Source of the DNA: Cylicocyclus nassatus
Taxonomy: Eukaryota > Nematoda > Chromadorea > Rhabditida > Strongylidae
Direction: 5' to 3'
Assembly: GCA_958299035.1 (NCBI GenBank)
Contig: CATQJL010000112.1
Coordinates: 52,070,463-52,134,462, forward strand
DNA length: 64,000 nt
A program made the translations under genes and the position numbers. How positions within the stretch are numbered: the stretch's first letter is position 1; each line of letters starts with the position of its first letter. Shown here one piece after another: positions 21,674 through 32,400 of the stretch. The notes beneath the pieces are model-generated. The model searched no databases. It saw only the letters and a list, made by a program, of their open reading frames with translations, and was not told the origin of the DNA.

Positions 21674-23470
21674 TTGAATTTGCTCTTATCTTGGTGATTT
21701 TTCTATCTTGATGTTGCCCTGTCCAGATGATCTTCCCTCTTAGTTCTGTTCAATGATTTTTCAGCTCGATTTTGCACCTACATGCTAATTTTCTAGGCCG
21801 ATTTTGCTTCTATTGTGGCGATCCATAATCCTTAATCAAGTATAATCGTGTGCTTTCTCAAAAATTCGTTTGTGCTGGTTCAGCCAGTACCATACAATAA
21901 TGCGTTACGAGCGAGCGAGTCATAGTTTGATCTGCGCCAGTGATCTTGATAGCGGTCAATTTGTAAAAATTGGTGATAGCAAAGTCAAGATTGTGATTCA
22001 ACAGAAGATAAAAAGATAACAATATTCTAGCTTCCATCAATCTAGAATCAAGTCCAACTTAAAATAGATAAAAAACATTGTTTACCTTGAGCGATTAATC
22101 AATTGAGGAACGTACTTTGAACAAAAAAGAGAAAAACTGACTTTCTTGATTTTTTGCTCATCAGCTGTTCATATCCTCCTGCTCTATGGTCCACGAGAAT
22201 GTGCAATGTTACGCATTTTTATGGCAAATCAAAGTGTGCTGTTTGTCCGTAAGTCACTCCTAGGGCAGCTTGCGCTACTTTGTTTGATGTTCTGCTTTTG
22301 CACACAATCCCGAGTTCAACTTACGACATAACATCAACTCATACGCAGCAGGTTGAATTGACCGCTCTAAGCGGACTGCTTTCTGACTACGACTTGTTAT
22401 TTGAAAGCGAGGGAAGGTGGGCGGTCGTAAGTTTAAGTCGAAATTATTCTGAGAAGATCAACTTGAATTACCTGACTGACTGGGCTTTACCATTGGCCAT
22501 TACTGCTCTCCGCACTCTTCACATTCTTTGCATCACGAACATAGCTGCATGAAAGAGGAAGCGATTTTGCATTCGATACAGCTTAGAGTTCAATTTATCT
22601 TTACTCAACAGATTTGTGGCTCAAAAAACTGACAAGATTTTTGCGTGCATCAACCCAGTAGTTGTTGCGCAGTTCTAATTTTGCAGTGATTTTTCTTTGA
22701 GTTTTTGTCATGGATATTATTATTAATATATTATTGATAAGATATTGATATATTATTGAATATAGGGTGGGGCAATAGTCTGGAAGCCTAATACATTCTC
22801 AGACAAAATCAGAGGAAAAGTAGCTAGAAGCAAAAAGTGTGCATACATAAATCGAACCTTTGCAAATACAATATAATTTGCGCTGCTCTCAGATTTTGAG
22901 TATGCCTCTTCTGGCTTCAAGGCAGCCCTTTGAAGTTTTGGCGAGTCCACCTGTCGTGGCACGCAGACAGTCGTGATGAATTTCGTCCCATGCCTTCACG
23001 ATAAGTGTTTCTTTCACCAGGGAGATGTGCAGTATGATAGAGCAGGCATTTGGCTACGATGTACTACAAAAAAATTTCTTTTGCAGTGCTTATGGAACAA
23101 ATTTTGGAATTTTAAGTGAAAGCAAGTGTACTCGCTTACTGAAAATCTGGACACGATTGCGTGAACGGGAGCGAGAAATCATAATGTGAAAAGTATTGAA
23201 ATCGCTTCATCGAACGAATTCAAGTAGATGCTTGCGTAGAAGACTTATGGAAAGTATATAGCCTAAAATTAATACAGTACCTCAATTTTTGCACCGAAGG
23301 GTGAAGGAGGTGCATTTGGTACTGCTCCCGTTTCAATGCCGCAAACTTTGATTGAAGAAAAGATTTCGGTATAACAACATTTATTTTGAAGTTATGTATT
23401 GAAGAAAACATGCACGAAGTAGAGAACATTCGACGTGAGTAGTCTTGAAAGCAAAGACACAGTTCACTCT
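21674..23470. other. Unassigned AT-rich sequence
   Basis: No bounded element or supported gene is seen. An A/T-only stretch lies at about 22710-22765. A short open segment at 22166-22250 lies between AG and GTAAGT, but its translation is unremarkable. Confidence 0.45.
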
Positions 23471-23472
23471 AC

Positions 23473-23555
23473 GCATATGCAAGCCGTTTTCCTTATCTTC
23501 GCGTTGAAAAGATCCCTACGCATATGCAAGTCGTTTTCCTTATCTTCTCGATGAA
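23473..23555 (+). repeat. Tandem duplication, about 45 bp
   Basis: The word ACGCATATGCAAG followed by CGTTTTCCTTATCTTC occurs twice, 45 bases apart, with few differences. It looks like a recent local duplication. Confidence 0.9.
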
Positions 23556-24278
23556 GTGACATTTTCCAAAATCAAATCCCTAAAATAACAGAGATAGCAC
23601 ATCATATGCTTAGAAACACAGTTCAAGTTTTACTTATAACCTAACTTAGAATTGTGAAATCAAAGGGAGATTTTCCTCTGGCATGCTGCGTATTGCTTTA
23701 GAGCCAGAAGTTAGCTCCTTTCATTTAGTTATAAAAAAGGGAAGAGGCAACACAGGAAGGCTGCTAAATTTTGGATGGCTTGACATAGAGACGTTAGAAA
23801 AATTACTAGGATAAAAGACTCAACGTTCTGACTAGGAGGATGGAAGATTCATTGTTTATTGCAAACTGGCAACTTGCATTTATTTGAGGTGGCTTTCTCT
23901 AATTGGAGTGGAGTAGCAGAAAAGGCTTTTACTTCCACTTTTTTCCAGTCTCGAACCAATAGCACATGGAATAGAAGCTTTTTCAAGGCGGTTTTCAACT
24001 GCTATTGAACTTTGCAAACAAATGGTTCTTCTGTAAAAATTACAATAATTTTTTTAACTTCTTCTAACAACGAATTTAGCTCTGTAAAGTTTTTTTTTCA
24101 AAAGCGTCTTCAAAATTCCTTTCTGTTCAGTTTTCAAAATTACACTTCGAAACGTGAGGAACACTTCAAAAAATTCTTTTATGGAATTACCCGCCGCGCC
24201 ACTTGAAAAACTTTGGAATTCTAAGCTGTTTTCTAAGTTTTCTTGAAATTGAAATTGGCAATTTTGATATCTCCTTAC

Positions 24279-24449
24279 CAAAGCTTTACATAGACGATCA
24301 CATGACGATTGGTCTTTTTTACAATTAACTTCGTATAGGATGCGAATCTTCGGCTTTACTTCACTAGCTAATTGGCTTTGCTCCACTAGCTTTGCTCCAC
24401 TAGTTATCAAAATCGAAAGCAGCAGAAAGTTGACCGAGAATAGATTCAT
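24279..24449 (-). CDS. Candidate first exon of a small secreted cysteine-containing protein
   Basis: From ATG at 24449 the minus strand reads 57 codons. The start MNLFSVNFLLLSILITSGA is a good signal peptide. The mature part ends VNCKKDQSSCDRLCKAL, with three cysteines including a C-x3-C pair. Directly after this comes TTG|GTAAGG, a consensus donor in phase 0; without splicing the frame runs on to 24054 with low-complexity residues. A second exon could not be fixed: an AG before AAAGCC near 23907 would add two more cysteines but has a poor acceptor. C-x3-C recalls CS-alpha/beta peptides, but this is inference only. It could also be chance. Confidence 0.35.
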
Positions 24450-24489
24450 GTTGAAGTTTGCAATGTCAGGCGCATGCTCTTTCATCCTA

Positions 24490-24500
24490 TGTATAAATAA
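24490..24500 (-). promoter_or_regulatory. TATA-like box upstream of the secreted-protein candidate
   Basis: On the minus strand TTATTTATA lies about 45 bases before the ATG at 24449. That spacing would fit a start site near 24465 and a short leader. AT-rich DNA makes chance matches common. Confidence 0.3.
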
Positions 24501-24650
24501 AATTTGAATTTTTCCAATAAAGATGTCGTTTGGTTCGCGTCTTAAAACGCATTTCTAATAGCCTGTAACGAGCAGCAATGGATATTTGCTTTCCTGCCTG
24601 CAATGCATCCTGGTTTGGGTTACAAAGTGAACTGCAAATAACTGCAGCTA

Positions 24651-26182
24651 CAGTGCTGGACAAAATTATAGGTCCACTCTAAAAAGTGCCATAACTCGCG
24701 CTGTTGTCAATAAAATGTTCCAAAATTTGGTACAGCCGTGTGTTTACCAGCCTACCATCACTCATCAAAATGGGTCTCGTTTTCGTTCGGTTATGAAAAT
24801 TTCGAAAAAAGCAAGTTTGAAGGCTGGACAAAACTATAGGTTTTTACTGATCAAAGCACCTCTTAGCTCCCGAATTTTTTTAGATAGGTACACATCTAAA
24901 AAAGTTAAACAGTTGCTTTAGAAGCTGTGTCATACCTTCAAAAAGAACTGATTATCTGCTTTTTTGCCTTGAAAATGCTTTCACATGTATTTCGCTCCAC
25001 AAACCTGCGTGGAGTAAGAAATTCTGCAGTTTCTCAGCTGGATCGGAAGGTACGGGGTTTTATCTACCTTCTGGATGCTTCTTGACCTGAGCGTTGAGGA
25101 AAAAATCCGACTTTTTGGTGCTGAAGCAAATCCGACATTGACAATACTGCAATCCTGAGCTCAAATTTCTGCCTTCAAACTTCTTTTACAATGTTCTCAG
25201 AAGCATTAAGTAAAGTAAAGGCATTGTTTCTACGAAGGGAAGTCCGTATTCCATGGTTACAACTTTCTAAGGATCCTAGCATTCGAGTATAATTACTGAA
25301 ATCACCCTGCAGAAACTGATTAGACAAGCACAAAGCTATTTGTGGCTCCGACCAAAATTTTCAGAACAATCATGTGCTAACATACACTACAAGCTGTATC
25401 CACTACCTAGTAAATAATTACTGTCAAAAATCTAAGTGAGGTAGCTTGGCAAGCTATTTTGGATCTGCTAACAGCATCATTACGTTGCACACACAACTCA
25501 TGTTTCGAAAAAGAAGCAGGCAGCTATGTGAACACTTGCGAGTATGGCGAACAGCTTTATTCTTGTGTAAAGAATGCTTCTACAATATCTTGAGGTCATA
25601 ATGGCAGTGCATGAAGGGTTCTAGGGCAGATCTGATGCTTACTCTCCCGAATGAGTCGATGTCGGATTTGCTTCAGCACCAAAAAGTCGGATTTTTTCCT
25701 CAACACTCAGGTCAAAAAGCATCCAGAAGGTAGATAAAACTCCGTGCCTTCCGATCCAGCTGAGAAACTGCATAATTTCTTACTCAACGCAGATTTGCGG
25801 AGCGAAATACATGTGAAAGCATTTTCAAGGCAAAAAAGCAGATAATCGATTCTTTTTGGAGGTATGACACAGCTTGACCAGAGCAGCTGTTTAAAGTTTT
25901 TAGATGTGTGCCTATCTAAAGAAGTTCGGGAACTAAGAAGTGCTTTGATCAGTAAAAACTCCAGACCGACTCCAGAACGACCTACAATCTTGTCCAGCCT
26001 TCAAGCCTGCTTTTTTCTAAATCTTCAATTTTTCTTGAATAACCAAACGAAAACGAAACCCGTTTTGATGACTGATAGTAGGCTGGTAAACATACGACTG
26101 TACCAAATTTTGAAATATTTTATTGACAACAGAGTGAGTTATGGCACTTTTTAGAGTGGACCTATAATTTTGTCCAGCACTG
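24651..26182. mobile_element. Tc1-like foldback element
   Basis: CAGTGCTGGACAAAATTATA follows TA (24649-24650). The inverse ends at 26182; the right flank reads AC, so the target copy is decayed there. Tc1-family ends in nematodes also begin CAGTGCTGG. The first about 490 bp (to 25140) return inverted at 25655-26182, leaving a unique centre of about 510 bp with no transposase. The end motif GCTGGACAAAACTATAGG is repeated inside the left arm at 24820. Confidence 0.88.
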
Positions 26183-26828
26183 ACTGTAGTTCATTTTCGA
26201 AAGAATAAGGTATCCAAAGGTGACTGCAAAACGCTAGCAGTTCTTTATGCTAATTTTAGAGGAAATCGCCGTTGGCTAAGAAGAAGAGGTAAAATTGGTT
26301 ATAGCAAAAAATCTGGTGTTGTCTTGGATGTGCTATTTAATACGGTGTTACGCATATCCTTATTGTAAAGTACGAAGACATCCAACCTGACTTGATCGGT
26401 AATAATTATTTCGACTAAGGCTTTTGTAAAATATATCAAGCTATTAAGATCCAGCAGCTGTTGGAAACGAAATTTTTCTATAATAATTCTAACTTCTGAT
26501 TTGTGAATCCTTTTTCAGCTTGCAAGCTTGCATGACTTAAGATTAGCAAAAACATATAATAGAAAAAGTGCTCATTTTGTGCCAAAGAGCGACATCAGAT
26601 TAACCACCATGAGCACCATTCAGTTCGTTAAGTGTCAACGATCCAACAAGAAAAACTTAATTCAAATACCCAAGAATGAGAAAAAATCGTCCAAAATAAA
26701 AATCCTAAATTCCAACTTATTCCAACATACAATACCCATATCAGACCTTCATACATACATACAATTGCTGTATTTCTTTTGCTAGAAATGGAGAAAATGA
26801 AAACTTGCAAGCTTTCGTAAAATCAATA
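26183..26828. other. Mostly unassigned; faint mariner similarity
   Basis: Around 26650-26800 the sequence faintly follows one arm of the mariner element at 14867-15811 (a GCTGTATTTCTTTTGCTAGAAA block). Otherwise nothing is seen. Confidence 0.4.
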
Positions 26829-27157
26829 TTAGGTTGAACCGAAAGCTTACTATCTGTCTGAGGTCACCACTTGCTGAGTTTCATGGGTTTTTCTTCAAAT
26901 CGGACTGAAATATTTGCAAATTTGTTCCGAAATGCATTTTCATGGGTTTTTGACCTTCAAAATTGCTGTTTTGAATTTTTTTCTAAAGTATCAAGATTGA
27001 ACAACCTTTGCAACTATCTAATATATCTTCCTCTAAAGTTCATATACTTTTAGAAAGTTGCAGAACACTTATTATGCGCTATTTGCTGCCCAGCTGACAA
27101 TAAAAATGGCGCCTCTTGACATACATCCAGTTCGTTCGCACCATTATTAAAAAATCA

Positions 27158-27747
27158 TAACTTCTGATTTTTCCAATCGATTTGACTGCTTTTATTTTTG
27201 TATGAAAGAGTAAGTCGTGCTCTTTATAATGAAACCTTAGTGCCTGCTAATGGGCATCTATTTCATAGATAGGAGCGATAGAAGAAAATTAGTCAAAATT
27301 CGAATTTTCTGTGTAGGGTCACAAAAAATTGGAAACTTGCAACAAAAATCGGAGCAGTCGGTATGGTAGGTTCTTTCACCAGCTCTTTTTAACAATTCAA
27401 AGTTTGCGCCGATTGCAAGCAATACAAAAGGACGAATTTGATTTATTTTGGCATTTCTCAGGGAAATCATAACTTTTCATAGAGACGCTTAATCGGCGCA
27501 AACTTTGCACTGTTAGAAAGAGCTTGTGAAAGTACTTACGATACCGACTGCTCCGATTTTTGTTGCAAGTTTCCGACTTTTTATGACCCTACACAGAAAA
27601 TTCGAATTTTGCCTAATTTTCTTCTATCGCTCCTATCTTTGAAACAGCTGACCATTGGCAGGCAGCTAAGGTTTCATTATAAAGAGCACGACTCTTTCAT
27701 ACAAAAATAAAAGCAGTCAAATCGGTTGGAAAAATCAGAAGTTTTCA
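27158..27747. repeat. Foldback palindrome, arms about 260 bp
   Basis: The left arm 27158-27418 returns inverted at 27487-27747. Mirrored words are AACTTCTGATTTTTCCAA, TTCGAATTTTCTGTGTAGGG and CGGAGCAGTCGGTAT. The loop of about 70 bp includes a third AAATCATAACTT word. No target duplication is clear. Confidence 0.85.
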
Positions 27748-27940
27748 ACCCTAGTAACATTAGTTTGCGATATTTGTGTTTCGATTTTCAGCCATGGAAA
27801 TATTTGGCAGATGGAACTTTCTGATGTGTGGATTACCTGATTACCTGAGCAAGTAAGAGCTCTATAGAATTTATATGGGCTGAGATCGAATTTCTGGGGC
27901 TTTGAAAATTTCTGAATTTGGCTTAAAACTTCACGTGTAT

Positions 27941-28188
27941 CAGACAATGAGCGCACAGGTGGCTTGTAAAACAAGCCCGATACCGTTTTTGGAGAAAAAA
28001 GCAAAAGGAGTTTCGTTTTTTGTGGCCGAAAAGATAGAAAATTCGCGGCGTTTTTTTGTCGACATTTCGTTTTTTTGGAGCTTCTTTAGAATTATGGTTT
28101 TTGAGGTCAAGGAACTTCGTGAAATCTAGGGAAAATCAAGGGGGACTTCGTTTTTGCATTTTTCGAAACCATCTCGCGCCGGGCCCTG
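27941..28188 (-). mobile_element. hAT-type MITE, copy 1
   Basis: On the minus strand the end CAGGGCCCGGCGCGAGATGG and the internal AACGAAGTCCCCCTTG block match the copies at 40277-40516 and 57380-57614. The left limit is diverged and no 8-bp duplication is seen. Confidence 0.6.
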
Positions 28189-28511
28189 ATTTACTTTATA
28201 ACAAAATATGCTATTTGTGCCTCATCAAGCGACTTCTCAGTTTTTATACTGGCATTTCGAAAATGCAAACTTGATAATTCTCTTCCTTCTCTTCTAATAA
28301 TAAGTTTCATAACTTCTCATAATATGTTATTCAAAGGATATAGTGTGATGCGCATAATTCCCGTTTTCAAATTAAACTTCAACATTTTCGTGACCCCACG
28401 TAAGTCCTTTTGACCTTTTGCAATTTTTCGATTGTCATCTTGTACAGCTTACGTTGCTCTATGAAACGGTCGCTCAAGCTCTAATTCCGTGAAAGAATTA
28501 TGAACCTAATA

Positions 28512-29618
28512 GATGTTATACGTGAGAAGTTGCATGGTAGTTGAAGCCGAAACTATCTGCTGCATTACATGATGCATAACAATTAGAATGTGGTGCGAAG
28601 TCAAAATTCATGCTTTTTATAGAGAAAACTTGCTTTGGTAATAGTCATTTTTTAGAGCAAACATGAAGCCTCATTTAAAAAAAAAACTAGAAGGGCCAGT
28701 TTTATGATGGTTTTATGATTGCGACTGCGTAAACCTTTGCGCTAAAAGAATGGAACGTAAGAACAAGATTTACAGTACTGAGTTCCGATAGTGCTCACCA
28801 TAACAGTCCTTCAATGCGGGGTGCAGGTCGAAAATTAGAACGGAATTTTGGAAATTTCTTACCTATACTACTTACACAAAAAAATTGCTTTTTTGAGCTA
28901 TCATGTTTCGGCCGAGTCTACAAACAATGACTATTGAAGACAAGATTCTTTGCCGATGGCCCTTCTAAACAACCACATCAAACAATTTGAGTAGAGGCTC
29001 ACATTTGAGTTTAAGATGGATGAATCTAGCTTTACTGCTTCGTAAATTTCATCATTCGTCGGCAGATGCCCCTTTTCGCATTTTCATTCACACTTAATTT
29101 TATTACTCTTGGATGGACTTTTGTCAAAATGCACCCAGCTATAAGTCAGCCATTCCTAGTCCTTTGCACAATCTTTCGCGCTGATGTTGAAGACAAGGCA
29201 AGTTGATTTTACACCATCGATAATACATTAACACGAGGACTGTAAGCTTTTATGTCGAAACATCAAATGAACGCATCCATAAAATTCTTCAAGAATAAAA
29301 ATAAAATCCATGTTTATTTGTTTATGAAGGAAATAAGGTGACTGAAAGCTGTTTCGTAATTGCTATGCTTGCGACACAATGGTAGGGATATCGCTTCAAG
29401 GTGATGAGGTAATGATGCCGTAGGTTGTCGCGTGGAAGGAATTAGCTAATGACTGTAAAATAAAGTTCGACATAATTATACTTTTGACATGTTGACGACG
29501 AGTCATTTTTTTGGTATTTGTCTCTGTGGATGAGCCGTTTCCCAGCATTCTCACGCCTGGCTGCATGTATGTACGCATGCATCTATGCGTGAAGAACAGA
29601 GTTACAAGTAGGTGGGAC
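28512..29618. other. Unassigned AT-rich sequence
   Basis: No supportable feature is seen. Confidence 0.5.
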
Positions 29619-29853
29619 AGCTCCGCCTCCTTTGGGAAGCCCGCCCCTTGACAAAAGATGCTGGGTCTTCTTAAATTTTGAACGAGCTTGCCATCGAGGG
29701 AGTGGGGCGTACCTAATAGGAGACCAGGTCGAGGTTGAAGTCGCTTGAGGTTCCGCCGTCATTTATAATCTCTTCTATAAGCTTTGAGGACGATAAAAGA
29801 TTCTTGTAAAAGACAGCGGAGTGGGCGCAGCCTGCTCAAATAGGGGCGGAGCT
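29619..29853. mobile_element. Possible short MITE with AGCTCCGCC ends
   Basis: AGCTCCGCCTCCTTTGGG at left is matched inverted by the right end, which reads AGCTCCGCCCCTATTTG on the minus strand. Length is 235 bp, more GC-rich than its surroundings. No target duplication could be identified. Confidence 0.5.
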
Positions 29854-31483
29854 AACATGAAACCCCTTAGCCTAAAGTGATTAAACACAAATTAGGACGA
29901 CTGGATACCTTGAAATTGGAATTCAACGTGTTAACCTGTCAAGCAATCGTTTTCAGATCAGAAACAGTATAAATTGAATATATGTATGTAGCTTCGAGAA
30001 AATTTCAAAACCACAGATGCATTTTGTAAATTTAGTCCCAAAGCAAATTTGAACGCCTATGTTCCTCTTTCGGAAACCTTTTTGAAGCCTTACATATACA
30101 ATCCAGTCGTGAATAAATAATTCAATTCTACGCCCTCTATTCTCTCCCAAACAGTAAACTTTTCGTGTACGCCAACAAGCACTTGCTGTATACGGTAGCA
30201 GACCCGCCAAGTGTTTGTTTCTCTGCCACGAATAAATTATATGTTAATAAATACGTTATTTTCCTTGAAATGTTCCAAGCAGTTCCTAAAACCAGCATCT
30301 GGATGTTCGAGGTTCGGATTTGCCTAGACTCTGCCTTCGAGTGTGGAAACAATAATTTAATTTGAAAACACACTACATGCATAGCTACTTCTCATACTAC
30401 TTCTTATTACTTTGGAACTTCTTTTCTTCCAAGCTTGATTAATTTCTCTTATTTACTATCTCTTGGTACTGATAAACTAATTTTTAATGAATATTTATAC
30501 TGGAGCCAGGAATGTATCCATCGCAGAAGCAGCGTATCAGATAGGAAATTGCAAGAGGGTCAGTGTCAAAAGAATAGTTTCCTCAACTTTTTAAACTGAA
30601 CATCGTATAAGACGTTTTTTTGAAACTTGAGAAAAATTAATTATATACAAGTGGAAACAAGTCACTTTTTTACTTTAAAATCCCATGTAGGCTGTTTTCA
30701 AAGTTACCTTCGCCATTTCCTCATCGCCAGTCCTACTGTTACCTACTTGCCTCTCCCAGTCCCTAAAAATCTCATGTTCTCGTAGACGTTTTATTTCGTT
30801 AATTTTTCTTATTTTTTAGTCAAATCTGTACCGTTGGTCTTTTCCCTGTATCCCGCACCTTCCCCCCCCCCCCATCATTTGGAAAAATCTCACCAATCAC
30901 TTCACCCTCCTTCCCGTAAAGAATGAAAGAATGTTGTCGATTATCGTCTAGTCGATGGTGCGTCATCCCAATCCAGATGACTATTGCCTTTTTTGGCAAG
31001 AAATAGATTCGTATACTAAGAATTACTTCAGCATTTTTCAAATTCACTTCTTACTACCAAAACAGTAAAATACTAGAATTTGATTTGATATATAGAACAA
31101 AAAGTATCGAAAAACGTTCAAAAACCAAAAAACAAGCACTAGAACCAAGGAGATATGCGGAGTAAAGGTGTGGGAAGGCAAAATACATACCCTAAGAAAA
31201 AATGGTTCCAAATTTTCTATATCTTTACCGAAAGTTCTGTTGCTTCAATATTGAAAAATTCGTGACTGCTCCCCAGGTTAAAGTATTTGCATATCAAAAA
31301 ATTCATTCAAAAAACCATCTATCTTCTAACAGTCTTATTGCGGCTGTTTAACGACAAGGGACTCCAAAGATAAAAATTCAGTAGGAGACCCACTCTACCC
31401 TTGGGTTTTGAGAAATAAATCGTCAAAAAATGGTCGCGCTGCAAAAGCATTTGGAAACATGTGTCTTTGTAAGCTGCTCTTTC
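29854..31483. other. Unassigned AT-rich sequence
   Basis: A run of 12 C lies at 30862-30873. Otherwise I see nothing. Confidence 0.5.
30862..30873 (-). repeat. Poly(C) tract, 12 bases
   Basis: Uninterrupted C run in AT-rich DNA. Confidence 0.95.
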
Positions 31484-31519
31484 TACAGTTGTGGCCGTGG
31501 AATTTGTCCAAAATTGCGG

Positions 31520-31622
31520 GGTTTTCGGGATTCGCGGGATTTTCGGGCTTCGCGATGTTTGCGGGATTCGCGACTTCACGGGATTTGCGGGATTTGCGAG
31601 ATTTGCGGGACTTGCGGGATTT
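31520..31622 (+). repeat. GCGGGATT(T/C) minisatellite at foldback tip
   Basis: Imperfect 9-bp units (GGGATTTGC, GGGATTCGC, TCGGGATTC) are repeated about ten times. The mirrored array lies at 34530-34645 with two to three more units. Its translation gives repetitive low-complexity frames in several registers. Confidence 0.85.
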
Positions 31623-32358
31623 AGCTATAACTTCTTTTAAATCCACATTATTTGCAATCTGCGTGTAGATTTGGCTTCAGCTTGATGAGACAAATCGTTT
31701 GATATATAGTATGTCCGTATTTCGTGGTGAGGGGGTAGACTTACAATGATACCTTGTTGTTCTCTATGTTAAGGCTTTTGTGAACATTTATCACAGCGTA
31801 AGTCACGAATAGCAGGTTCTGGTACTAAGTTTTCATTATCGAAAACTATCGCGAAAAACTGGGCAGTTTTTATTTACCCTTATCACTGATATAAGCAGTT
31901 TATCATTTATCACTGATAATATCACATTTTTGGATCATTTTTTGCATATGGTAAGGAAAGTACTGTAGGAAAAGCTGTGTGAATTTCTATCGCTCTTTCT
32001 CTCATTATAAGTGATCTACAGGCTTTTCTAGTTCTATCTATTGCTCGGTGCAATTGGTAGACCCTTGCTGCAGCAATCGATCGATTTTTCATCGGCACAT
32101 GCCATTGCTGCCAATTCTTACCTAGAATGGCATTTTTGCTTCAACTCGCTTCACGCCTGGGCTGAAATTCTGCACCTATATGGAAGATGAACGTGCAAAT
32201 CGACCGCATGAATTTAAGCCATTCTTATCTGTCGTTGTCATTGATATCATCATTTTATCATTTATCACTGACGACACAAAATTGGATCATTTTTGATATT
32301 CAGTAAGAAATGTACTTTAGAAAACGCTGTGTGAGTTATCGCTCTATCTCTTATAGTA

Positions 32359-32400
32359 CAAAACCACTCACAGAACATGCAAAATTTCCGGGAATTCCGC
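32359..32400 (+). repeat. Embedded half of a small MITE end
   Basis: CAAAACCACTCACAGAACATG after TA matches the ends of the palindromic MITE at 55828-55955. Because it lies in a foldback arm it is mirrored near 33735-33776. No partner end is found close by. Confidence 0.55.

Larger units (their letters stand above)
26829..28509. mobile_element. Possible composite mariner-type element
   Basis: TTAGGTTGAACCGAAAG follows TA (26827-26828). On the minus strand TTAGGTTCATAATTC ends before TA (28510-28511). If these ends belong together, the 1.7-kb unit contains a palindrome (27158-27747) and a hAT-type MITE (27941-28188). The two ends match only over a short stretch, so pairing is uncertain. Confidence 0.45.

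Noticed and set aside
24054..24278. Continuation of the secreted-peptide frame without splicing
   Set aside because: The residues are low-complexity Phe/Ser/Lys-rich and a consensus donor precedes them; more likely intron.
31395..31668. Overlapping frames rich in RKSRKSRKS or GFSGFAGFS repeats, mirrored near 34476-34716
   Set aside because: These are translations of the GCGGGATTT minisatellite in the foldback tips, open in several frames at once.
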